Source of the DNA: Candidatus Villigracilis affinis
GTDB lineage: Bacteria > Chloroflexota > Anaerolineae > Anaerolineales > Villigracilaceae
Length of the DNA stretch: 64,000 nt
Direction of reading: 5' to 3'
NCBI GenBank assembly: GCA_016718275.1
Contig: JADKEA010000002.1
Location: 62,001 to 126,000 of the forward strand
Shown: positions 36,630 to 44,873 of the stretch, in pieces
Numbering within the stretch: the stretch's first letter is position 1
Layout: each line of letters starts with the position of its first letter
Program-made: the position numbers and the translations under genes
Notes under the pieces: model-generated
Seen by the model: the letters and a program-made list of their open reading frames with translations, nothing else
What the model was told of the DNA's origin: nothing
The model's database searches: none

Positions 36630-38390
36630 TTATGGCAGGCTGAAGGCCCTTACAAGGAATACCGCCATCTCAGCGCGTGTCACTGAATTGTCCGGGCAGT
36701 AATTTCCACTGCCGCATCCGCTGGTGACGCCTTCGAGAGCCAGTTGTTCGATCCATGCATCGGCGAAGGAACCGAGCGGCACATCGCCAAAGACGGTGCC
36801 GGTCGCTGCCGGGGGCGTGTATACACTTCCATGTTCGCCGCGCAGTAGGAAGATCGCCATTTGAGCGCGTGTGATGGTTGCATCGGGACAGTAGTTGCCT
36901 CCGCCGCAGCCAGCCGTTACCCCTTCGGCCGCGAGTTGTTCGATCCAATCAGCGGCAAAGGAGCCAACTGGGACATCACCAAATACGGTACCTGATGCAG
37001 TGGGTGGGACGTAGGTGCTCCCATGAATGCCGCGCAGAATGAAGATCGCCATTTGTGCCCGCGTTACCGTGGAGTCTGGACAATACATCAGTGGAGAAGT
37101 GCTGCATCCACCTGTGATGCCTGCGTTATACAATCGTTCGATGAATTCCCGTGCCCAATATGTGGATGGTACATCCTCGAACAAAGAGCCTGACGATGTG
37201 AGCCCGTGCGGCCCTGAGCCTGTAGATGGAGTTGTTGTGTGGCAAACCTGGCACTGGTCTATCGGGCCGTTTTTTCCCTGCAGGATATTGAATTTGATCG
37301 CATCGTTCTCTTCACGACTTGGAGCAACTGCATGCGTGCTGTCATGACAGGCTTCGCAGTACAAGCCTCCGTGTTCGGTTGAGAAGCGATAGAGCGGATG
37401 ATTTTGATCGTATTGTCCGCTGTCGTGGCAGGTGTCACAGCGTGGTTCGTTCAGCCAGGGATCGGGATTATTTTTCACGGTGGACATCCCGCCGTGGCAA
37501 TCAATGCAGGTCATTCCTTCTTGTGACATCGTGTCGCGTAGACATTTTGTTTGCGGCCCCGGGTGGCAGTTGTAACAGCCATCCAGAGTGTCTGGAGATT
37601 CATCTTCATGTTTGTCGTGCATCGCATTGGATAGATTTGGCACTCCCGATTGCCCCGGTGCGCCGAGCGCGTTGGAGGCATGGCATTTTGCGCATAATAC
37701 CGGGCGGTTTGCCATTAAGTTCGTGCCTTCCTCTTCGTCATGCAACTGCAAAATGTTGGTTTCAACTTTTCCAGTTGGGTTGTCAGGACTACCTTCCCCG
37801 CCATCACTGTGGCATTTGTCACAGCGCATTTCCGATGAAACGGGTGTGACTACCCGGGTTCGGGCCAGTTCCGCCCCTGTGACTGAATCTTTTACGATGA
37901 CCGTGGCAAGCTGATAAGGCTGGCTTGTGGTGGGGGCGCTGTCGCTGAACTCGGTGACCGGGATACCCTCTGCAACATAATGGTCCCCGCTGAAATCCAT
38001 CGTTCCTGACAGACCTTTCCCTTTCAGGCCAACATTGGGCGGCAAACTAACGCCGAACAGATCCTGCGAGTAGGACCAGAAATTGGTTTTGCCAACCGAG
38101 TATGTGTTGTCTTCGTAGAAATATTCCACGGTAACGCCGCTTGTGACCAGGGTGGGCGGGTCACCGGCTTTGATCACTTGAACCCACAAGGTATTGTATG
38201 GGGGCAATACCGCGAGATCTGCAAAGTCACGGTTGTAACAATGCATTCCCAGGTCATTCCAGGCCAGGATTTTATACGTCCCCTCCGCGGCATCCACGCT
38301 CTCGCGAGTCAGTAACCCTGCTCCGGCCCCGAGCAAAGCGGCGACCAACAGAGCCAGCCCTATGCGAATCAAGAAGCCTTTTGTTTTCAT
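36630..38390 (-). CDS. Seven-haem cytochrome c with C-terminal SLH anchor
   Basis: 586 residues from the ATG at 38390 (AGGAGAT site). Signal peptide/TM at 5-25; a domain of about 150 residues with no haem motif, starting YKILAWNDLGMHCYN; then seven CxxCH sites (CDKCH, CAKCH, CYNCH, CIDCH, CDTCH, CEACH, CQVCH) between about 195 and 400; then three SLH repeats. The haems are attached outside the membrane, and the SLH triplet should fix the protein to the cell wall or S-layer, so it can carry electrons at the surface. A CLRDTM stretch is not a haem site. Its partner could be the cytochrome operon at 44.6-48.4 kb. Confidence 0.93.
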   Translation of the reverse strand: MKTKGFLIRIGLALLVAALLGAGAGLLTRESVDAAEGTYKILAWNDLGMHCYNRDFADLAVLPPYNTLWVQVIKAGDPPTLVTSGVTVEYFYEDNTYSVGKTNFWSYSQDLFGVSLPPNVGLKGKGLSGTMDFSGDHYVAEGIPVTEFSDSAPTTSQPYQLATVIVKDSVTGAELARTRVVTPVSSEMRCDKCHSDGGEGSPDNPTGKVETNILQLHDEEEGTNLMANRPVLCAKCHASNALGAPGQSGVPNLSNAMHDKHEDESPDTLDGCYNCHPGPQTKCLRDTMSQEGMTCIDCHGGMSTVKNNPDPWLNEPRCDTCHDSGQYDQNHPLYRFSTEHGGLYCEACHDSTHAVAPSREENDAIKFNILQGKNGPIDQCQVCHTTTPSTGSGPHGLTSSGSLFEDVPSTYWAREFIERLYNAGITGGCSTSPLMYCPDSTVTRAQMAIFILRGIHGSTYVPPTASGTVFGDVPVGSFAADWIEQLAAEGVTAGCGGGNYCPDATITRAQMAIFLLRGEHGSVYTPPAATGTVFGDVPLGSFADAWIEQLALEGVTSGCGSGNYCPDNSVTRAEMAVFLVRAFSLP

Positions 38391-38551
38391 GCTTATCTCC
38401 TTATCTTGGCGAAATACATGTATTTTATATACAGTCGTTGCTGTGCATAAAAAGTTACGTCTTGTCAATAATTATGACACATTTCTCCGAATTTTGTTCT
38501 CGAGTGGACTCTGAATCTCTGTGATGGCAAAATGACCAAATTTACGCCCTC

Positions 38552-38579
38552 TTGACAATGAAGATGCTACACGTATATA
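38552..38579 (+). promoter_or_regulatory. Promoter of the SPFH-S24-PHP operon
   Basis: Consensus TTGACA (38552-38557), a 16-nt spacer, TATATA (38574-38579), about 58 nt before the first start codon at 38638. The rest of 38391-38551 is A/T-rich with no other signal recognised. Confidence 0.75.
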
Positions 38580-38637
38580 CTGATTTTTGAGCATCGTATC
38601 CATCCGCATTTTCAATCAGTTATCGGGGAGTTTTCAT

Positions 38638-39092
38638 ATGGAAAACATCAGTGGGTTAGCGGCAGAGATCGTAGTTGCGTTTGTAATTGCTCTGGCAACA
38701 GGTGCATTTACTTTCATGGGGTTTTGGCGACAAGCAAAAGCAGACCTCGAACAGGAATACTTGAAACGTTTCAACGATAAGAAGTGGGGTGTTTATACGG
38801 AGTTTGCAAAACTGTTGCAGGCCCCTCCCCAAGATATTTTCGAAGATGGTCGCAGACAAGCGGCGGAAACGGCTATTGCCTCGCAGATCGTGTTGATCGG
38901 TTCAGATGAGGTCGTGCGCGCATTCCGCGATTGGCGTGAAAGTGCAGCTGTGCATGGAAAAGCCCAGCGTGTGACAGACGAAAAGCTTTTTTGCTTGTCG
39001 CAAATATGCGCCGTGATTTGGGGATCAAATACAGCAATCTGGAGGTTGACGATTTGTTGGGGGTGTTGAATCCCTCATTGGGGGATGGGTAA
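38638..39092 (+). CDS. Small membrane-anchored protein, first gene of SPFH-S24 operon (frameshift or slippage near its end)
   Basis: GGGGAG precedes the ATG at 38638. An N-terminal TM helix (about 7-27: AAEIVVAFVIALATGAFTFMGF), then a charged helical domain (LEQEYLKRFNDKKWGVYTEFAKLL, VLIGSDEVVRAFRDW). In the literal frame it ends at 39069 after an odd Cys/Trp-rich tail. Shifting frame -1 at the six T (38989-38994) gives a plausible tail (LLVANMRRDLGIKY, DDLLGVLNPSLGDG) and a stop at 39092, five bases before the next gene. Either one T is missing from the consensus or the run is a slippage site. Function unknown; it may be a membrane partner of the two SPFH proteins. Confidence 0.65.
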
Positions 39093-39097
39093 ATACC

Positions 39098-40864
39098 ATG
39101 TCCGCTGATACCCGTATTTCAAGACAGGCAAAATACTCGATTCTCGGAACTGCCATATTTGTAGGGGCTCTATTTAGCGTGTCCTTTCTCAATGAAATAA
39201 AACTTATCTGGCAGTTGATCATTTCCTGGGGGTATGTTTATATTTTGCGTGCGGCCGAAGCGGTGTACGTTTCCCCGGAAGCCAGCCGCGCCAGTTTGAT
39301 GATTTTTGCCAATGTAACTGTTTTTGTCGTCATATTTTTCATCGTGTTATTTTGGATATCTCCATTTACATTGCCAGTGCGCGGCTTGACGCAGATACAA
39401 AACGCGTTTGCCGGCTTGGTCCGTTATACATTGGCTGGGAGAAGCTTGCATGGTCCGGCGATCTTCGTAAAGGAGGGGGAGCCTAGGGTTGAAGAAAACG
39501 AATTGAACAGTTTCAAAGCAGGCGTGGCTTTGGTGGATCTATACAGTGCCATTGTTTTGGAACAACAGACCGGGTCCATTGATGCTTTACGGCAGGAGGT
39601 ACATTTTGAAGCTGAATCTGAAGATGCTGAAACTCAAAGTCCCCGCAAGCTTGGGGTGTGGAAGCAGGTTGCGACTAAGTTAGGAATCGCCGGTAACGAT
39701 GTCAATGTCACCATCGTGAAGGCATTTGGTCCAGGCGTGGTTTTCACCAAGTCTGGAGAAAAGATCGTGGGTTGGGTGGATCTGAGAAAGCAAAGCAGAG
39801 CCGTACAAGGGGTAAAAGCCTGCACCCGGGATGGCATTGAGGTTACGACCAATGTAAACGTAACCTTCACCCTCGGGCAGGCGGAGGAAATTTTACAAGT
39901 CACGCGGACTGATGAGGGCTGGCGGGCTTTGCAGTTATCCGGGCCTTCTGTAAGTAATCAAGTTGTGAAATTTCAGCCCGTGGAATTTATCAGCGATCAG
40001 GACGCAAAAGAACTTGAGCATGCCTACGCCGAAAACGAATTCGAGTGGAACGATACGGACACTCGTGTCTCGAAGACTGGAGCGGCCTCCCAGTTTATTT
40101 TCGATAAAGAGCGGGTGTTCTCTGCCGTGTATTCCCGCGCGCGCAATGTCTCCGATGAGTTTCGACTGATCGATTGGACGGAACTGCCCGGACATGTGGC
40201 CGCCGATATTTTTCGGGATTTGCTGGTACATGAAAATTACGATGACCTTTACAAGCCAGACGACCCGAATGATTTTCCGTTGGGTGAATTCAAAAAGAAA
40301 TTTGGGAAAGTAGTTACCAACCTGGGTGTGTTGGGCTACCAGGTTGTGATGCTGAAGGATGAAACCCCGATCAAGGATGCGCAGGACGTGAATGAGGTCG
40401 ACTTGAAATTTTCCCGGCCTATGAAATTTAAAGGCGCCGCAGTCCTCAGAGACCGTGGAATTAAGATCCTTGGTGCCGGGTTTGGTGACCTTGTCCCTGT
40501 CAATGAAGACGTGCGTGCTCAACTTCTTGAAAACTGGCGTGCCCATTGGCAGCAGGAGGCCCAAAAGACCCTGGCCAGTCATGAGCTGCATGCCATGCGT
40601 ATCCATAACCATGAGCGTTCGCGGACCCAGCAGGATATGATCTACTCCCTGTCAAGGATCTTCCAGGAGAATCACTATACTGAAGAGGCTCTGGCGCTCC
40701 GCCTGTATCAGGCTTTGGAATCGGCAGCAGTCAACCCAGCCACGCAACGATTGCTCCCTGCTGATACGGTTCAGATGCTTTCCAATCTGCGGCACTGGCT
40801 CCTGCCAGAAAACAAAAAGACGGATGAATCGAATCCCATTATTGGCGAAGAAGGTGCGCCATGA
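39098..40864 (+). CDS. Two-TM protein with SPFH/band-7-like region
   Basis: 588 residues. TM helices at about 14-32 and 69-90. From about 113 comes a region reading like an SPFH (stomatin/prohibitin) domain: GPAIFVKEGEPRV, then a long polar insert, then TIVKAFGPGVVFTKSGE, WVDLRKQSRAV and CTRDGIEVTTNVNVTFTL (to about 260). The remainder is helical (WRAHWQQEAQKTLASHEL, IHNHERSRTQQDMIYSLSRIF). SPFH proteins form ring-like membrane scaffolds that hold proteases or channels. Its stop overlaps the ATG of the second such gene. The exact family is unknown to me. Confidence 0.65.
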   Translation: MSADTRISRQAKYSILGTAIFVGALFSVSFLNEIKLIWQLIISWGYVYILRAAEAVYVSPEASRASLMIFANVTVFVVIFFIVLFWISPFTLPVRGLTQIQNAFAGLVRYTLAGRSLHGPAIFVKEGEPRVEENELNSFKAGVALVDLYSAIVLEQQTGSIDALRQEVHFEAESEDAETQSPRKLGVWKQVATKLGIAGNDVNVTIVKAFGPGVVFTKSGEKIVGWVDLRKQSRAVQGVKACTRDGIEVTTNVNVTFTLGQAEEILQVTRTDEGWRALQLSGPSVSNQVVKFQPVEFISDQDAKELEHAYAENEFEWNDTDTRVSKTGAASQFIFDKERVFSAVYSRARNVSDEFRLIDWTELPGHVAADIFRDLLVHENYDDLYKPDDPNDFPLGEFKKKFGKVVTNLGVLGYQVVMLKDETPIKDAQDVNEVDLKFSRPMKFKGAAVLRDRGIKILGAGFGDLVPVNEDVRAQLLENWRAHWQQEAQKTLASHELHAMRIHNHERSRTQQDMIYSLSRIFQENHYTEEALALRLYQALESAAVNPATQRLLPADTVQMLSNLRHWLLPENKKTDESNPIIGEEGAP

Positions 40865-42312
40865 TGATCTTTCGTACCGGTAAAACTCTACTCTTGAGGA
40901 TTCTTCAAAACTTCCTGTCTGGAGACTTGTTCTGGGCTCGGCTCCGCGGATTGTTCCTGCTTTTTGTGACAGCGGCCGCCTCCATTCTTATCGCGGCCTG
41001 GTTTGTGGTTGAGAAACTCACGCTTTGGCGAATTTGGAATGATATTGGCTTCCCACTTGTGGTGATCGCCTTGTTCATTCTTTTGATCGCTTATATCCTT
41101 GTCGAAAGATACGAAGAAAAGGCAAAGCCTTTAAAAATACTTTGGTATACGGCAGTGTTTTTTATTGTAGTGGGGCCGCTTTCTTGGGTTGAGTTTACCT
41201 ATATACAGCCGTTTCTGAACGGCGAGTCCATTTTCCGCTACTTGATCCTCCCTCTGGCGGCATTAATCAGCGCATTTTTGTCAGGGGCGCGATACATTCA
41301 GGATATCCACAACATCGGGAGTTATGCACTAGCGGTCTTGTATCTACTCTCGTCCTTTTGCGGAATCAGGTATCCGAAGATCAAAGTGTCGGATAAGTAC
41401 GTTGCCGGGGTGGGAAAAAATCGTCTGGATCGGATTGGCGGCCCCGGCTACATTTCCATTGGACCCGGAAACGCAATTTTGACGGAAAGGTTGCATGGGC
41501 CAGCCGGGGTGTATTCTGCGGGTAAATTCTTTATTTCCCGCTTTGAATCGATCGTGAGTGCCCTCAACCTTGATGATCAGCATGGACTTATCCCGGCAGT
41601 ATCGGCAGTGACCAAGGACGGGATCATGGTAACGGTAAAAGATGTGCGGTTTCGTTACCGTGTGTGGTCTGACCATCGTGAGACCAATACCGCAGCCGGG
41701 CGCAGCCTGACCAACCCATATCCGTTCACTGTTCGGGCAATTCGCAGCTTAACATATAATCGCACCGTATCTACAACGGGACCGAATACTTGGCACGAGA
41801 TGGTAAAGGGTGTCATTTCTGGAGCGATTTCCGAGTATATTGCAAAACACCAGTTAGACCAGATTACCGCACCCCGATATACCGATGGTAATGCGCGTAA
41901 GGAGATCAGTGATCAATTGGGAACCCTAGCCACCCGCGAAAAATTAAAAGATGCAGGCGCCCAGCTTCTATGGTGTGATATCGGGCACTTCGAAGTGGAT
42001 AATAAGGCTGTTTCTGATCAACGCATTGATACGTGGAAGGCTGGTTGGATAGGCAATGCCGATGTTACACGCGCCTATGGTGAGGCGCAGCGCAATGCCT
42101 ATCAGGAGATCGGCCATGCCGAGGCACAGGCTGAAATATTGATGAGCATTGTCCATGCCTTTGACGATATTGATCTGGCAAAAGATGAAAAAGACCGCAG
42201 TATTCGTAATATTGTTTTAGTACGCACTGCCCAGGTATTGGAGGCGCTTTCAACCACAACAGGTGAGCAAACTCCCGACAAAGACGTGAAAAAGGATGGA
42301 AAGAAACCATGA
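40861..42312 (+). CDS. Polytopic membrane protein with SPFH-like region
   Basis: 483 residues. Four to five TM helices in the first 165 residues (LFLLFVTAAASILIAAWF, LVVIALFILLIAYILVE, AVFFIVVGPLSWVEF, LILPLAALISAFLSG, ALAVLYLLSSFCGI). Then an SPFH-like part with the same wording as the gene before it: GGPGYISIGPGNAILTERL, then VSAVTKDGIMVTVKDVRFRY. A coiled helical end follows (AYGEAQRNAYQEIGHAEAQA), as in flotillins. It is joined to both neighbours by ATGA overlaps, so it is probably made in fixed ratio with the upstream SPFH protein and may form a hetero-oligomer with it. Confidence 0.65.
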   Translation: MMIFRTGKTLLLRILQNFLSGDLFWARLRGLFLLFVTAAASILIAAWFVVEKLTLWRIWNDIGFPLVVIALFILLIAYILVERYEEKAKPLKILWYTAVFFIVVGPLSWVEFTYIQPFLNGESIFRYLILPLAALISAFLSGARYIQDIHNIGSYALAVLYLLSSFCGIRYPKIKVSDKYVAGVGKNRLDRIGGPGYISIGPGNAILTERLHGPAGVYSAGKFFISRFESIVSALNLDDQHGLIPAVSAVTKDGIMVTVKDVRFRYRVWSDHRETNTAAGRSLTNPYPFTVRAIRSLTYNRTVSTTGPNTWHEMVKGVISGAISEYIAKHQLDQITAPRYTDGNARKEISDQLGTLATREKLKDAGAQLLWCDIGHFEVDNKAVSDQRIDTWKAGWIGNADVTRAYGEAQRNAYQEIGHAEAQAEILMSIVHAFDDIDLAKDEKDRSIRNIVLVRTAQVLEALSTTTGEQTPDKDVKKDGKKP

Positions 42313-43454
42313 TGACGACCGAAGCAAAATCCATCCGCTGGTTGAGATATGTCAGCAGATGGTTGAATAAATTTAATAAGAGCTCATTGAGCGACCCCTC
42401 CGCGCTTTTGCTGGATAGATTGAAGAGGGAATGTGATAGGCAGGAAATGAAGAAAGCCTGGGGTATTATCGAAGACCTTAACCGCTTGAGTCAGGCTTCT
42501 GAAGGTTTGGAGCCTGCTGAAATTTGTTTGCAGTGCGGGTTGAGTGTTGCGGAGATGGGGAACTTCAAGGAGGCTCAAAGACTCTTCGGCGAGGCATCCA
42601 CCAAATATACAAACTCATTACACCATCAGGCTGTTGCCTTGTGGATGAAAGGTTGCATGGATTGGCTGTTACCCAACAAGGAAGTGGAAGCCATCAACTC
42701 ATGGCGCGATGCAGAAAAACGATTCAAGGGGATCCGCGATAAAGAGAGCCAAAAGGCAAGGCTGGATTGGTATGACGTGCGCTGCAAAGAAATGCACGAG
42801 GCGCTTCATCAGGCCGCTGAAAAATATCAAATTCCGCCGTTGCCAGCCGAAACGCCCGAAAACAAATCCTTGTTAACAGAGACGGCCACGAATAACGGAG
42901 AAGATGCGGAACAGCAAATGCATTCTGACCGCATCGGGCTTTTTTCCATCCGTGAATCCATCAACGCAGGTGACATTGGGCCGAGCGGTATTTTGGAAAC
43001 GCCGATCGACGGCATGGTGGAAGTGGAACAGGTCTTCATTGAAGACAAACCATTTCGGATCTTGTCTATTGATGGTCACAGCTTTTTTCGAAGCTCAACC
43101 CACAGGACGGCGGTCATCAAGGTTTCCGGTGACAGCATGAATCTGGCCAACATCGAAAACGGTGATTATGTGTTGCTTCGGTTTTTGCCAAAGAACACCA
43201 GGGAAGTAACCGAGCCTGAAGAGGATGAAGATATTTCGCCGCCAGCAGGCTATAAAAGCGGAGATATTGTCGCTGCTGAGATCATTAGCGATGAGGATGA
43301 AGGAATTACCTTGAAAAGAATCCTGGTTCGAAACGGCAGGATCATTCTTCAACCGCAAAGCTTAAACCCAAAGCATATCGAGCGTGAATTCAATGCCTCG
43401 GATGAGCGGCTCTTTATTTGCGGCGTCGTGCAGGCCATCTTCAAACCATTATGA
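42309..43454 (+). CDS. Helical-repeat (TPR-like) protein with LexA/S24-type peptidase domain
   Basis: 381 residues, no signal peptide. Residues 30-175 are helical pairs with a TPR-like rhythm (ICLQCGLSVAEMGNFKEAQRLF, AVALWMKGCMDW). Residues 215-381 match the S24 fold of LexA, UmuD and phage repressors: catalytic Ser276 in KVSGDSMNLANIENGDYVLLR, Lys336 in GITLKRI, with SGDIVAAEI between. An Ala220-Gly221 pair (INAGDIG) about 55 residues before the Ser could be a self-cleavage site. There is an acidic insert at 298-312. No HTH DNA-binding domain is present; the repeats replace it. It overlaps both neighbours by ATGA. Probably a cytoplasmic sensor or switch acting with the membrane SPFH pair. 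Confidence 0.75.
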   Translation: MMTTEAKSIRWLRYVSRWLNKFNKSSLSDPSALLLDRLKRECDRQEMKKAWGIIEDLNRLSQASEGLEPAEICLQCGLSVAEMGNFKEAQRLFGEASTKYTNSLHHQAVALWMKGCMDWLLPNKEVEAINSWRDAEKRFKGIRDKESQKARLDWYDVRCKEMHEALHQAAEKYQIPPLPAETPENKSLLTETATNNGEDAEQQMHSDRIGLFSIRESINAGDIGPSGILETPIDGMVEVEQVFIEDKPFRILSIDGHSFFRSSTHRTAVIKVSGDSMNLANIENGDYVLLRFLPKNTREVTEPEEDEDISPPAGYKSGDIVAAEIISDEDEGITLKRILVRNGRIILQPQSLNPKHIEREFNASDERLFICGVVQAIFKPL

Positions 43455-44115
43455 CCTTGTCTCGTAAATTGACCCTCGAATTTCATTGTCATACCCATGC
43501 TTCAAAAGATTCGCTTACCCGTCCCGAAGATTTGGTACGGGTGGCGCGGCGCAAGGGATTGGACCGCCTGGTTATCACCGACCATAATTCCATTGCAGGC
43601 GCGCGCGCGGCTCAGCACTGGACCCGGAACTGGTCATCGTGGGTGAGGAGATCATGACGACGAAAGGGGAGATTCTCGCCGCCTTTGTGTTGGAGGAAAT
43701 TCCTCCTTTCTTAACTCCACAGGAAACGATTAAGCGCTTGAAGGATCAAGGGGCGTTCATCAGCGTATCTCACCCGTTTGACGAGTTGCGCGCGGGCGGT
43801 TGGCAGGAAAACGACTTGCTGGAGATCATTCCATTTGTGGATGCCATTGAAGTGTATAACTCACGCTGTATGCTGCCGCGATTTAATCGAAGAGCGCAAG
43901 AGTTTGCCGAAAAACACCACCTGGCTGGCACGGTCGGCTCGGATGCGCATGCGGCTTTCGAGGTGGGGCGATCTGTCATTTTGCTGGACCCGTTCACAGG
44001 TCCGAATGAGATGCGGAATGTTATTCGCGGAGCAAAGTTTCAGGTGAAATGGTCGCCTTGGTGGTTTCATCTTACGTCGAGAGTTGCATCGATACGGAAG
44101 AAATTTAAATCTTGA
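43451..44115 (+). CDS. PHP-domain phosphoesterase, frameshifted
   Basis: The start ATG at 43451 overlaps the S24 gene's stop. The metal-binding PHP motifs are all present but in two frames: FHCHTHASKDSL and ITDHNSIAGA in the first (to about 43612), then VGEEIMTTKGEIL, SVSHPFDE and VGSDAHAAFE in the second. One G missing at about 43614 (CAGCACTGG for CAGGCACTGG) restores ALDPELVIVGEE. The joined protein of about 220 residues resembles the YciV/TrpH group (nucleotide or RNA 5'-3' phosphoesterases). Most likely a consensus error. Overlap with the S24 gene makes it the fifth member of the operon. Confidence 0.8.
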
Positions 44116-44138
44116 CATGCTGTTTTAGGCATGATAAT
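44112..44138 (+). promoter_or_regulatory. Promoter of the cold-shock gene
   Basis: TTGACA (44112-44117) and GATAAT (44133-44138), spacer 15. A leader of about 75 nt follows before the ATG at 44222, as is usual for cold-shock mRNAs. It overlaps the stop of the PHP gene. Confidence 0.55.
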
Positions 44139-44221
44139 CTTGCGCTCAGCAGGCCCGAATCGCCTTTGAAAGCGGAAAGGTGAACGGGCTTCAATTTTTT
44201 TCTCAGCAGGAGTAAAGAAAG

Positions 44222-44434
44222 ATGTCTGAGCGTTTTGTTGGAACCGTCAAGTGGTTCAATTCGACCAAGGGCTACGGCTTTATTGGTCGGGATGGTGGTG
44301 AGGATGTGTTCGTACATTTCACTGCCATTCAGAGCGATGGCTACCGCAAGTTGGAGGCCGAACAGAAGGTGGAATTCTCCATCGAGGATGGCCCCAAAGG
44401 CTTGCAGGCGGCGAATGTAGTTCCGCTCTCGTAA
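44222..44434 (+). CDS. Cold-shock protein (CspA family)
   Basis: 70 residues forming the single-strand nucleic-acid binding beta barrel: GTVKWFNSTKGYGFIGRD with RNP1 (KGYGFIG) and RNP2 (VFVHF). It binds RNA and opens structure at low temperature. AGGAG lies in its leader. It has its own promoter and terminator. Confidence 0.96.
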   Translation: MSERFVGTVKWFNSTKGYGFIGRDGGEDVFVHFTAIQSDGYRKLEAEQKVEFSIEDGPKGLQAANVVPLS

Positions 44435-44468
44435 GACTAAGCCTGACGGCTCAAGTTTTGCGAACAGG

Positions 44469-44500
44469 CAGGGTTGCCGTGAGGCAGCCCTGTTTTTATT
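44469..44500 (+). terminator. Terminator of the cold-shock gene
   Basis: CAGGGTTGCC-GTGA-GGCAGCCCTG followed by TTTTTATTTT. Confidence 0.9.
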
Positions 44501-44606
44501 TTAATGACATTTGTTACTGTCCTGCTTTTCAAGATGGGAATACAATCTCAAGTGCCAAAGCCGTAACTTTTTTGGGGAAAAAGCGACTTGATACAAGGAG
44601 GCTTAC

Positions 44607-44873
44607 TTGTCATTCATAAACATTTTCAAAACTGATGCAACGAGGCGTGTGGCACTTTCGGCGGGGCATGTTGTGCCTGATTCTTCCCGCTGTGTGCAAT
44701 GCGGTATTTGTACCTACAATTGTCCGATTGGGATCGATGTTCGCGCGCATGCCTGGATGGGAGAGGCGATCAAGCACAGCGAATGCTTGACCTGTGGGGA
44801 ATGCGTGGCTCGTTGTCCGCGTGGGGTGTTGCGTTTTGAGCGCACCGACTTGTTTACGGACGGTGCCAAATGA
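44607..44873 (+). CDS. Ferredoxin-type protein with two 4Fe-4S clusters
   Basis: 88 residues, starting at TTG 44607 because AAGGAGG sits six bases ahead and no ATG fits. Two cluster motifs: CVQCGICTYNCP and CLTCGECVARCP. VVPDSSRCVQCG resembles the electron-transfer subunits of heterodisulfide-reductase-like complexes. The stop overlaps the ATG of the flavoprotein gene (ATGA). Likely passes electrons between the flavoprotein and the membrane cytochrome. Confidence 0.9.
   Translation: MSFINIFKTDATRRVALSAGHVVPDSSRCVQCGICTYNCPIGIDVRAHAWMGEAIKHSECLTCGECVARCPRGVLRFERTDLFTDGAK

Noticed and set aside
37300..37850. Plus-strand frames opposite the SLH-cytochrome gene
   Set aside because: They are antisense shadows of the Cys/His-rich haem region with no ribosome site or known motif.
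43639..44115. A separate gene starting at ATG 43639
   Set aside because: It lacks the first PHP metal motifs, has no ribosome site of its own and completes the truncated upstream PHP frame; one frameshifted gene is simpler.
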